Positions 1-5,886 of a DNA stretch of 9,917 nt are shown here, one piece after another. Location of the stretch: contig CACXZL010000020.1 in assembly GCA_902772085.1 (NCBI GenBank), positions 14,542 to 24,458 on the forward strand. The letters run 5' to 3'. Each line of letters opens with the position of its first letter. Within the stretch, counting starts at the first letter, position 1. Both the position numbers and the translations under genes were made by a program. The DNA is from an uncultured Coriobacteriaceae bacterium (GTDB taxonomy: Bacteria; Actinomycetota; Coriobacteriia; Coriobacteriales; Atopobiaceae). Below the pieces are notes generated by a model that ran no database searches, was not told where the DNA came from, and saw only the letters and a program-made list of their open reading frames with translations.

Positions 1-284
1 TCTGCTTGTTTCCCCTCGTCAACGTGGGCATTCGCGTCCTCTACGGTTACTCGATTTACGACATGCGCCCGATCGATGCGCTAGATGGAAATGCGGTGCC
101 GATTCTCTTCATGCAAGGAGATGCGGACACCACAGTTCCCCCGCAGAGCGCACGAGATCTGTACGAGCGGGCTACGGGCGTCCGCGAACTCCACTACATT
201 GCCGGGGCCGATCACGCCGAGTCGATTCTGGTGGCACCGGACGAGTACCGTGAGACGGTGACCGCCTTTCTTGGGCGGGTCTGA
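1..284 (+). CDS. Alpha/beta hydrolase, C-terminal fragment (5' end outside window)
   Basis: The reading frame is open from the left edge to a TGA at 282-284, leaving about 93 residues of a longer protein. What is visible is the end of an alpha/beta-hydrolase fold. The strand-turn ILFMQGDADTTVPP carries the expected catalytic Asp in the G-x-x-D-x-x-V-P pattern (second D of GDAD). About 30 residues later GADHAES carries the expected catalytic His. The nucleophile Ser lies upstream of the window. This is the usual end of serine hydrolases of the Hydrolase_4/prolyl-oligopeptidase-like group; the substrate cannot be told. The TTG at 6 is internal, not a start, because the frame continues to the edge. 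A strong terminator follows at 414-460. It shows no link to the polysaccharide genes further right. Confidence 0.85.
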   Translation, partial: CLFPLVNVGIRVLYGYSIYDMRPIDALDGNAVPILFMQGDADTTVPPQSARDLYERATGVRELHYIAGADHAESILVAPDEYRETVTAFLGRV

Positions 285-345
285 TCGACTGGGCGGGCCT
301 TTGTGTCCGCCGACGGTCGCTTGTCATAGAGTTTTTCACGTCAAC

Positions 346-387
346 GCCTTGCTGAAAGGCTTATAAGCGCCTTTGCGAGGTAAAGGC
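346..387. repeat. Two tandem hairpins with interchangeable arms
   Basis: GCCTT (346-350) pairs with AAGGC (356-360), and GCCTTT (369-374) pairs with AAAGGC (382-387). Because the arms are the same, arm 1 can also pair with arm 4 and arm 2 with arm 3. The hairpins lie between the hydrolase stop and the terminator. No T-tract follows either one, so they are not terminators by themselves. Confidence 0.5.
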
Positions 388-413
388 ATGGTGTTGCGGC
401 TGCTCAAATAAAG

Positions 414-463
414 ACGCCTGCGGAGCATCTTTTCAAGCAGGAAAGATGCTCCGCAGGCGTTTT
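414..463. terminator. Perfect 19-bp rho-independent terminator, probably bidirectional
   Basis: ACGCCTGCGGAGCATCTTT (414-432) is exactly complementary to 442-460, with a 9-nt loop (433-441). On the + strand the stem runs into TTTT (460-463), which suits termination of the hydrolase transcript. On the minus strand the stem is followed by CTTTATTTG (complement of 405-413), which would end the transcript of the repeat-protein gene at 608-1009. The length and perfection of the stem are seen directly; bidirectional use is inferred from the converging genes. Confidence 0.85.
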
Positions 464-488
464 GTATTACCCACCGCAAAAAAGCTTC

Positions 489-569
489 GCTTGCCAAAAG
501 AGTCACAAGCCATGATTGCCCGTCACAAGGAAGCAGCGAGTGTGTGACGAAGTTGTTCTTTGGCAAAGC
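489..569. repeat. Nested inverted-repeat element with spaced GTCACA motifs
   Basis: The outer arms GCTTGCCAAA (489-498) and TTTGGCAAAGC (559-569) are complementary apart from one bulged base. Inside, GTCACA occurs at 502-507 and 522-527, and its complement TGTGAC at 543-548, giving spacings of 20 and 21 bases. Either GTCACA copy can pair with TGTGAC, so two inner hairpins compete. On the minus strand this would lie in the 3' untranslated region of the repeat-protein gene, just before the terminator. It could be a structured RNA, a protein-binding array or a dispersed repeat; the sequence alone does not decide. Confidence 0.45.
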
Positions 570-607
570 CAGTCTCTACGGGTCGGGTATAGGCATCGAG
601 TTGATGC

Positions 608-1009
608 CTAGTTCGCGGCTTTCTGAGCGGCGTCCGCGATGGCCTCTTGTATCAGGTCGGCTCCGGCAGACAAGTCCTCGGGAGTTATGCTGGCGATGTC
701 TGCGGACACCTTGCTTACGACGCCTGCCGCAGCCTCGGCGGCGAGTTCTGCGCCTGCTGCCACGTCATCGGGGGTGACGTTTGAAAGGTCTGCCGCGACC
801 TTGTCGACTGCGTCTTTCACGGCCTCTGCGGCGAGCTCCGCGCCTGCGGCCACATCCTCGGGGGTTACGTTTGCGAGGTCGGCTGCGACCTTGTCGGCTG
901 CACCCTTTACGGCTTCAGCAGCGAGTTCTGCGCCTGCCGCCACGTCCTCGGGGTTGATGCCCGCGATTGCACCTTCTGCCATCTCGCGGATGTCGTCCAA
1001 TCCTGCCAT
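608..1009 (-). CDS. Alanine-rich protein of four 30-residue repeats, unknown function
   Basis: The protein has 133 residues. I do not recognise a family. After a 16-residue head come repeats at residues 17-46, 47-76, 77-106 and a shorter 107-133, with consensus [N/S]-[V/I]-T-P-E-D-V-A-A-G-A-E-L-A-A-E-A. The T-P-E-D pieces look like helix caps, each followed by about 25 helix-favouring residues, so a string of acidic amphipathic helices is likely. There is no signal peptide or membrane segment, and no Phe, Trp, Tyr, Cys or His. The start is ATG at 1007-1009, preceded by AAAGGAG (1017-1023) with 7-nt spacing. A longer start at 1051 overlaps the -10 box (1050-1055) and is unlikely. The gene is divergent from rfbD and ends toward the terminator at 414-460. 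Composition recalls LEA-like or phasin-like helical proteins, but that is only a resemblance. Confidence 0.8.
   Translation of the reverse strand: MAGLDDIREMAEGAIAGINPEDVAAGAELAAEAVKGAADKVAADLANVTPEDVAAGAELAAEAVKDAVDKVAADLSNVTPDDVAAGAELAAEAAAGVVSKVSADIASITPEDLSAGADLIQEAIADAAQKAAN
611..961 (-). repeat. In-gene tandem repeat, 90-bp unit, four copies
   Basis: Units read on the minus strand are 961-872, 871-782, 781-692 and a shorter 691-611. Units 1 and 2 are nearly identical in protein but differ at many third codon positions, so they are old duplications whose protein sequence has been kept. Unit 4 is the most diverged. Confidence 0.8.
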
Positions 1010-1016
1010 GATATGG

Positions 1017-1023
1017 CTCCTTT
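1017..1023 (-). promoter_or_regulatory. Ribosome binding site of the repeat-protein gene
   Basis: AAAGGAG on the minus strand lies 7 nt before the ATG at 1009 and fixes that start over the longer frame beginning at 1051. Confidence 0.75.
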
Positions 1024-1049
1024 CGAGTGGGATAAACGGATGATAGTTC

Positions 1050-1055
1050 ATTATA
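1050..1055 (-). promoter_or_regulatory. -10 box for the repeat-protein gene
   Basis: A perfect TATAAT reads on the minus strand. The predicted transcript start is near 1043, giving a leader of about 33 nt that contains the AAAGGAG site. No good -35 hexamer is visible around 1072-1079. Confidence 0.55.
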
Positions 1056-1095
1056 CATGGCCATTGGGGCGAGACTCTGTAGGCCGTCGAACATC

Positions 1096-1104
1096 TGGTA
1101 TAAT
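1096..1104 (+). promoter_or_regulatory. Extended -10 promoter for rfbD
   Basis: TGG-TATAAT is a TGn-extended -10 with a perfect hexamer. The -35 region (TCTGTA, 1076-1081) is poor, as often with extended -10 promoters. The predicted start is near 1111, about 40 nt ahead of the rfbD ATG. The two divergent -10 boxes are about 45 bp apart, so one bound regulator could affect both genes. Confidence 0.65.
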
Positions 1105-1134
1105 GAATCTCTTACGTTGTGGATTTGTGTATTT

Positions 1135-1140
1135 GAGGGG
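1135..1140 (+). promoter_or_regulatory. Ribosome binding site of rfbD
   Basis: GAGGGG ends 9 nt before the ATG at 1150. The in-frame ATG at 1141 directly abuts it, which favours 1150. Confidence 0.65.
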
Positions 1141-1149
1141 ATGGCGCAT

Positions 1150-2016
1150 ATGCGACTTTTGGTAACTGGCGCAAACGGACAGCTGGGGCATGCGATAGAC
1201 GCGGCACTTGAGGCGAAGGACGCTCCGGCCGCCTACGTGGACTGCGTGGTGGATTGGGTCGACCTTCCCGATTTGGACATTTCCAGTGCCTCGGCGGTTG
1301 ACGCATGGTTTGTCGCACATGAGCCCTACGACGTAGTCGTGAACTGCGCCGCCTTCACAAACGTGGACGGTTGCGAGGCCGATTTCGCGGCGGCCTTCTC
1401 CGCAAACGCACTTGGGCCCATGAATCTCGCGCGCGCCTGTGCGACGGGCGACGCCGCGCTGGTGCACGTGTCCACGGACTACGTCTTCCCCGGCACCGAG
1501 CCAGGCGAGCGCCTGGAGACAGACGTGCCCGCGCCGATCTCGGCCTACGGACGCTCAAAGCTCGCGGGCGAGGGGCTTGCCCTAGCGGCGAACCATCGCA
1601 CGCACGTCGTGCGCACTGCGTGGCTCTACGGTGAGGGCAAGAACTTCGTGCGCACCATGCTGCGTATAGGCGAGGGTCGCGACGAGGTCACCGTCGTGGA
1701 CGACCAGCTCGGCAATCCCACCTCCGCCGCCGACCTCGCCCACGAGATCCTGCGCATCGCACTGACGGACGACTACGGCGTGTGGCACTGCACGAACGAG
1801 GGCATCTGCTCGTGGGCCGACCTTGCCGAAGCTGCGTACGAGATCGCGGGCGTAAACTGCCGCGTGAGGCGATGCTCGTCGGCAGACTGGAAGCGTATGA
1901 ACCCCCAGAGCGCCGACCGTCCCGCCTTTTCGGCGCTGAAGAACGGCCATCTGGAGTCCACCATAGGAAACCAGATGCGCCCGTGGCGCGAGGCGCTTGA
2001 GGACTACCTGAGATAG
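1150..2016 (+). CDS. rfbD: dTDP-4-dehydrorhamnose reductase
   Basis: RfbD (RmlD) reduces dTDP-4-keto-L-rhamnose to dTDP-L-rhamnose with NAD(P)H, the last step of rhamnose donor synthesis in the cytoplasm. The 288 residues match the family length. Visible are the Rossmann loop TGANGQLG (6-13), NCAAFTNVD (65-73), catalytic Thr109 in STDYVF with Y133-x3-K137 (YGRSK), RTAWLYG (155-161), DDQLGNPT (184-191) and the C-terminal RPAFSALKN (257-265). All key short-chain dehydrogenase residues are present. The chosen start begins MRLLVTGANG, as is usual for the family. Upstream in-frame ATGs at 1057 (before the promoter) and 1141 (touching the Shine-Dalgarno) are less likely. Its partner rfbB lies about 3.9 kb downstream, separated by two other genes, while rfbA and rfbC are not in the window. 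Confidence 0.95.
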   Translation: MRLLVTGANGQLGHAIDAALEAKDAPAAYVDCVVDWVDLPDLDISSASAVDAWFVAHEPYDVVVNCAAFTNVDGCEADFAAAFSANALGPMNLARACATGDAALVHVSTDYVFPGTEPGERLETDVPAPISAYGRSKLAGEGLALAANHRTHVVRTAWLYGEGKNFVRTMLRIGEGRDEVTVVDDQLGNPTSAADLAHEILRIALTDDYGVWHCTNEGICSWADLAEAAYEIAGVNCRVRRCSSADWKRMNPQSADRPAFSALKNGHLESTIGNQMRPWREALEDYLR

Positions 2017-2104
2017 GCCCAACAAACCCCTACGGGATTGCCTATGGATTGAGAGGACACATCGGTCTATAGGGGATGTCCCGAAGGTTTGCAGACAGAG
2101 CGAT

Positions 2105-2110
2105 GGAGGG
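2105..2110 (+). promoter_or_regulatory. Ribosome binding site deciding a GTG start
   Basis: GGAGGG lies 5 nt before GTG 2116. The longer alternative, TTG at 2089, has only GAAGG immediately against it, so the GTG start is preferred. Confidence 0.55.
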
Positions 2111-2115
2111 ACGCC

Positions 2116-3768
2116 GTGCCGAAGCGTGCGAGTGATGCCAAGATTCCTGAGACGTCGTCACAGCGAGGGCTCGCATTGCGAATTTTCGCCACGGCGATTG
2201 CCTCTGGAGTGCTCGCCCTTGTGTGCGCTGCGGCAGTGGGGATTGTCCTTGGTCCCTTCAGTACGGGTGGTAGGTTCAATCCCTACTGGCTGGTCTTCTT
2301 CTGGACGGTCTTCTTTGTGGGCGGCGCGATGTACGCGTGTCGCAACTGGTTTGCCACAAAGCCAGAAAACATCTACCTGATCATAGTGCTTGCGGCTACC
2401 TTTGCATTCTCGTTCTCCATATCCGTGAGGGCCATAGGATGGGATACCGGCGTGCACTATCGCAACATGATGTGTTTCGCCAGCTTGGCAGGTGAGGTGG
2501 ACGTTACCGCGTCGGACGACGAGATGATGGCGGCAAGTCCCCTCGAGTATGCGGGAGACACTGAGCTGATCGAACTGAACGAGCGCACGGACGATCTCGA
2601 CGTGCGGGACGATGCTCCCGTGAGAAGCTTTGGGGCGCCAAAGACGCCCATGTGGTATGTGACGGGTGCGGAATACATCCCCTACGCGTTGGTTGAGAGG
2701 ATTAGTAACTTCCTGCATGTGCCGTTCACCTGCGTGCTCGTAATGCTCAACATGACGGGAGCCCTGTTTTACTCGCTCGTGACCTATTTCGGTATGAAGA
2801 AACTCCGCTGGGGAAAGATGCCGTATGCGGTCATAGCGCTGCTGCCCACCTCGGTCTTTCTCGCATCCACGCTCGGTTATTCATACTGGCTCTTTTCCCT
2901 CCTGCTCTATGGCTTCGCCTCCTTGGTGGGGATGCTGCAGGGGAAGCAGACTGCCGATGCGGTTGCGCTGGCAAAGATGCTTGTCGCCCTGCTCGTCGGT
3001 ATGCTCCCGCGCGTCGTGTACTTCCCGCTATTGTTTCTATGCCTGCTCATACCAACGCAGCGGTTTGCCACAAGGAGCCTCGCGCTCGTATATAGAGTGA
3101 CGCTCGTGGGGTCTGCCATGGTTGCGTTTGGCGTGTGGCTCGTGCCCAAGCTTGTGGCGGGCACGCTTGGTGGCGATTTGCGAGGAGGGGATGAGGTGGA
3201 TGCCAGCAAGCAGCTGGTATACGTGCTGACGCATCCGCTTGAGTTTGCTTCCACGCTCGGTGGATTCCTCTCGCCTCCGCTTCGTATGGAGGGTGGCGCC
3301 GCAGACGTGGAAGGCGTGAATATGGTTTCGGGATACCTTTCTGCCGAAGCCTCGCCGGGTCTCTTCACAAACTACGGCTACCTGCCGCGGGCGCATTGGG
3401 CTTTTACCGCCATCATTTGGGCTCTGCTCATAATTACCACGCTCACAAACAAGCCGCGGACCGAGGGATACGGACCTCTACCGGGCGTCGTGTCGCTGGT
3501 CTTGTGTGCCGGCATTCTCGTGATGATCGTCACGGCCATGTATCTCGACTTCACACCGGTGGGACTTCCTGAGGTTCATGGCGTGCAGCGACGCTACGTC
3601 ATTCCGTTGCTATATCCCTTGCTCGCGTTTGTGGGTCCGCGTGTGCTGGGGCTCGACGGACGACTGCGGCAGAAGGGGACGGCCGTCTACAACGCCGTCG
3701 TGCTTGGTGGCATGGCAGCGGTCTTGTTTACCAGTTGGTGGTACTCGGCTCTCGTGACCCTTGTCTGA
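2116..3768 (+). CDS. DUF2142 family polytopic membrane protein
   Basis: The 550-residue integral membrane protein has about 11-13 hydrophobic segments, e.g. near 24-47, 55-74, 86-105, 205-224, 236-273, 287-314, 323-343, 427-442, 455-476, 493-511 and 522-540. The hallmark of DUF2142 is the C-terminal stretch 476-503: YLDFTPVG, then the HGVQRRY core, then IPLLYPLL. Another family-like element is GWDTGVHYRN (108-117), whose D110 and H114 resemble the acidic/His motif of the first large outside loop in GT-C type transferases. Residues 127-168 form a strikingly acidic loop. DUF2142 proteins often sit in polysaccharide loci and are suspected sugar transferases using lipid-linked donors; that role is inference here. 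It follows rfbD by 99 nt with no terminator between, so co-transcription is plausible. The start is GTG, see the site at 2105-2110; TTG 2089 would add 9 residues. Confidence 0.85.
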   Translation: MPKRASDAKIPETSSQRGLALRIFATAIASGVLALVCAAAVGIVLGPFSTGGRFNPYWLVFFWTVFFVGGAMYACRNWFATKPENIYLIIVLAATFAFSFSISVRAIGWDTGVHYRNMMCFASLAGEVDVTASDDEMMAASPLEYAGDTELIELNERTDDLDVRDDAPVRSFGAPKTPMWYVTGAEYIPYALVERISNFLHVPFTCVLVMLNMTGALFYSLVTYFGMKKLRWGKMPYAVIALLPTSVFLASTLGYSYWLFSLLLYGFASLVGMLQGKQTADAVALAKMLVALLVGMLPRVVYFPLLFLCLLIPTQRFATRSLALVYRVTLVGSAMVAFGVWLVPKLVAGTLGGDLRGGDEVDASKQLVYVLTHPLEFASTLGGFLSPPLRMEGGAADVEGVNMVSGYLSAEASPGLFTNYGYLPRAHWAFTAIIWALLIITTLTNKPRTEGYGPLPGVVSLVLCAGILVMIVTAMYLDFTPVGLPEVHGVQRRYVIPLLYPLLAFVGPRVLGLDGRLRQKGTAVYNAVVLGGMAAVLFTSWWYSALVTLV

Positions 3769-3908
3769 GGACGTTTTGCTTTGCACGTTGAGCGCAGGCT
3801 TCCCTTCTCCAGCCAAGGTCGACGGCAGAGAGTGATTCAATGTCAGGCACGTACGGAAACAGGAAATTCACCATGCTACTCTAGTAGCGTGTGGGGTGGA
3901 GGTGCGAG
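3769..3908 (+). promoter_or_regulatory. Intergenic region with candidate extended -10 promoter
   Basis: TGC-TACTCT at 3874-3882 is a TGn-extended -10 of moderate quality, with a predicted start near 3889. That gives a leader of about 20 nt before ATG 3909 and includes GGAGGTG (3898-3904). No -35 match is visible. I see no terminator after the DUF2142 gene. Confidence 0.4.
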
Positions 3909-5588
3909 ATGGCGCGTATGGTGAGCATCGGCAGGCAGTGGTTTGACGAGATGCGCGAGGGAGGCTACTTTCTGGTAGACAAGACCGCGTTCGTCCGCAA
4001 ATGGTGGGAGTCGGGTGATGAGGTGACTCTTGTGTGTCGTCCACGACGTTTTGGCAAGACCCTCACGCTCTCCATGGTGGAGTGCTTCTTCTCTACAACG
4101 TATGCGGGGCGGGGAGAGGAACTCTTTGGTGGGCTGGACGTGTGGGATGGTTCACGATTCTGTGACCTACAAGGCTCGATCCCAACCATTATGATGTCAT
4201 TTGCCGACGCAAAGGGAGGCTCTTTTGAGTCGCTGCGCAACGCCATATGCGAAGAAATCGCACGTGTATGGCGAAGCCACGCGGATGAGATAGACCAGAC
4301 CGATCTTGGAATGCGCGAGCGCGAGCTTTTACTTGGTACTACGACCAGCGTTGATCCTGTCAGGGCAGCAGGCTCTCTCAAGCGTCTTTGTGAGCTTTTG
4401 CAGAAGGCGACTGGACGTAAGACGATTGTGCTCATTGATGAATACGACACTCCCATGCAGGAGGCTTGGCTTGGTGGTTGTTGGGATCGCATGGCTGACT
4501 TTATTCGTCGCCTCTTCAATGCCACGCTGAAGACTAACCCATCGTTGGAACGTGCTCTGTTGACGGGTATCACGCGTGTGACTCAGGAATCTATATTTAG
4601 TGACATGAATAATCTGGAAGTCGTTACTGTCACAGCCGATGCCTATGCGACGGATTTCGGATTTACCGAAGCGGAAGTGCGCTGTGCCATGGATGAGTTT
4701 AGGCTTACAGACCTAGCAGAGGTTCGGCGTTGGTACGACGGCTTTTCATTTGGGAACATCAGTCACATATACAACCCATGGTCGGTAACGAATTATCTTG
4801 ACAAACGCGAGTTCCAGCCGTTTTGGGCAAACACGAGTGGGAATGGTCTCGTCTCGTCGTTGGTGCGAGAAGGAGACGAGGAACTGAAGACTGATATGGA
4901 GGAGCTGCTTGCGGGAGGAAGCGTGCGAAAGGCGATTGACGAACAACTGGCGTTTTATGATCTGGAGAATAGTAGTGATGCGGTGTGGAGTCTTTTACTT
5001 GCCAGTGGATACGTGCGCGCGGATGATGTGCAGCTGGAAGAAGGTGTCATGACCTGCACACTTTCCCTCACGAATTACGAGGTCGCTAGTACGTTCAACA
5101 AGATCGTTTCCCGATGGTTTCAGAAGGCACGGAGACCCTATAGCGAATTTGTACGCGCGCTGCTTGAAGGAGACGCGTGTGCTATGACGCGCTTCCTCAA
5201 CGATGTGGCGCGGACGACCTTTTCGTTTTTCGACAGCGGCACACATCCGAGTGGAGAGGAGCCCGAACGCTTCTGGCATGGTTTCGTGCTTGGGCTTCTG
5301 GTGGAGCTGCGCAAGACTCATCAGGTGCTCTCAAATCGGGAGAGTGGCTACGGACGCTACGACACCATGATTGTGCCGCGTGATTCTGCGCTTCCTGCAA
5401 CGGTGCTTGAGTTCAAGGTGGTAGATCCCTATGATGGAGAACACACGCTGGAAGATGCGCTTGCATCGGCGCACGCTCAGATAGTTGAGCGTGATTACGA
5501 TGCGGAGCTTATGGATCGCGGGTTTGCGGCACATCAGATTCGTCACTTCGGCGTTGCGTTCCAAGGCAAGCATTGCCTTGTAGGCTGA
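3909..5588 (+). CDS. AAA-ATPase-like protein with C-terminal PD-(D/E)XK nuclease-like domain
   Basis: The 559-residue protein has the two-part layout of the AAA-ATPase-like plus DUF1703/PDDEXK_9 family. The N-terminal part has YFLVDKTAF (20-28), the P-loop RPRRFGKT (44-51, with the family's Arg in place of the first Gly of a Walker A), and Walker B IVLIDEYD (173-180). It continues with GITRVTQESIFSDMNNL (220-236), YDGFSFG (276-282), IYNPWSVTNYL (287-297) and WANTSGN (306-312). The C-terminal nuclease-like core shows GRYD (482-485), then VLEFK (499-503), i.e. the D...ExK residues D485, E501 and K503, all intact. Function in this family is not established; defence or nucleic-acid roles are guesses. 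The start ATG 3909 has GGAGGTG 5 nt upstream; GTG 3891 is too close to the predicted transcript start. Codon use is much less G/C-biased than rfbB (15 of 30 codons sampled at 4422-4511 end in G or C), and it interrupts a polysaccharide locus, so transfer is likely. Confidence 0.88.
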   Translation: MARMVSIGRQWFDEMREGGYFLVDKTAFVRKWWESGDEVTLVCRPRRFGKTLTLSMVECFFSTTYAGRGEELFGGLDVWDGSRFCDLQGSIPTIMMSFADAKGGSFESLRNAICEEIARVWRSHADEIDQTDLGMRERELLLGTTTSVDPVRAAGSLKRLCELLQKATGRKTIVLIDEYDTPMQEAWLGGCWDRMADFIRRLFNATLKTNPSLERALLTGITRVTQESIFSDMNNLEVVTVTADAYATDFGFTEAEVRCAMDEFRLTDLAEVRRWYDGFSFGNISHIYNPWSVTNYLDKREFQPFWANTSGNGLVSSLVREGDEELKTDMEELLAGGSVRKAIDEQLAFYDLENSSDAVWSLLLASGYVRADDVQLEEGVMTCTLSLTNYEVASTFNKIVSRWFQKARRPYSEFVRALLEGDACAMTRFLNDVARTTFSFFDSGTHPSGEEPERFWHGFVLGLLVELRKTHQVLSNRESGYGRYDTMIVPRDSALPATVLEFKVVDPYDGEHTLEDALASAHAQIVERDYDAELMDRGFAAHQIRHFGVAFQGKHCLVG

Positions 5589-5658
5589 AATCTGCAAATA
5601 TTGGATGTCTTGTACTGCCATAGTACGAGAGGGCTACCATCTTGGTCCGCACCCCATC

Positions 5659-5712
5659 GCACGGGTGAGTGCCGTGCTCAAATAGTCCTCGTTGCTGTGG
5701 AACTGCGCACGG
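5659..5712 (+). repeat. GCACGG/CCGTGC hairpin with a competing third arm
   Basis: A perfect 6-bp GC-rich stem (5659-5664 with 5672-5677) is followed by another GCACGG at 5707-5712. It lies about 70 nt after the ATPase stop and may stabilise that mRNA 3' end; this is inference. Confidence 0.4.
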
Positions 5713-5814
5713 CTGCTTTCCATGGCGCCTTGCGGATTTGACTATTCCTTCGAGGCAGGGAGCGATGCGGTGTGAACTCCTTTTGCGTGCCTGTCCATGG
5801 AGTATGTCTTGTTT

Positions 5815-5830
5815 TCCCTCGCATGAGGGA
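5815..5830. promoter_or_regulatory. Candidate operator: 16-bp palindrome before rfbB
   Basis: TCCCTC-gcat-GAGGGA has perfect 6-bp arms. It covers the place where a -35 hexamer would lie (about 5817-5822) for the -10 at 5840-5845, which suits a repressor or activator site. The regulator is unknown. Confidence 0.45.
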
Positions 5831-5836
5831 CGTTGC

Positions 5837-5845
5837 TGCTAAAAT
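5837..5845 (+). promoter_or_regulatory. Extended -10 promoter for rfbB
   Basis: TGC-TAAAAT is a TGn-extended -10 with five of six consensus bases. The predicted start is near 5852, leaving a leader of about 35 nt with the site GAGGAG (5872-5877), 9 nt before ATG 5887. No good -35 is seen; the palindrome at 5815-5830 occupies that place. Confidence 0.55.
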
Positions 5846-5886
5846 TGAAGCGTTGCGTATTTTTTAGTTCTGAGGAGATAGACACC

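Larger units (their letters stand above)
285..607. other. Non-coding block dense in inverted repeats
   Basis: I see no convincing gene here. Open frames on both strands run straight through perfect hairpins and lack ribosome binding sites. The block contains GGCGG/CCGCC (292-296 with 307-311), GCCTT/AAGGC (346-350 with 356-360), GCCTTT/AAAGGC (369-374 with 382-387), the 19-bp terminator (414-460), and an imperfect long-range stem of GCTTGCCAAA (489-498) with TTTGGCAAAGC (559-569). The second and third hairpins share the same arm sequence, so their arms could swap partners. The block lies between the 3' ends of two converging genes, so it would be the 3' untranslated region of both. Confidence 0.7.
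5589..5886. other. 298-bp non-coding region with palindromes upstream of rfbB
   Basis: No gene is supported here. Palindromes include GTACT/AGTAC (5612-5616 with 5622-5626), a GC-rich hairpin GCACGG/CCGTGC (5659-5664 with 5672-5677, 7-nt loop), and a second GCACGG at 5707-5712 that could compete for the same partner. There is also a distant pair AATAGTC (5681-5687) with GACTATT (5740-5746), and TCCCTC/GAGGGA (5815-5820 with 5825-5830). None has a T-tract, so no standard terminator for the ATPase gene is seen. A promoter for rfbB sits at 5837-5845. Confidence 0.6.

Noticed and set aside
336..566. 76-residue minus-strand open frame
   Set aside because: It reads through the perfect 19-bp terminator, has no ribosome binding site, and its sequence is explained by the inverted repeats.
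611..961. CRISPR-like array from the regular 90-bp repeats
   Set aside because: The units are contiguous, coding, diverged at third positions and have no spacers.
639..1043. 134-residue plus-strand frame opposite the repeat protein
   Set aside because: It is a Ser/Ala-rich mirror of the repeat gene, without a ribosome binding site; the minus-strand gene has promoter, site and terminator.
1051..1467. 138-residue minus-strand frame over rfbD
   Set aside because: It overlaps a certain gene and the divergent promoters, and has no recognisable domain.
2017..2115. Possible promoter (TTGAGA at 2049-2054, TATAGG at 2068-2073) before the DUF2142 gene
   Set aside because: The spacing is only 13 bp and the -10 is weak; co-transcription with rfbD is enough to explain expression.
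5738..5766. TTGACT as a -35 for a second rfbB promoter
   Set aside because: Nothing resembling a -10 is found 16-18 bp downstream (AGCGAT).
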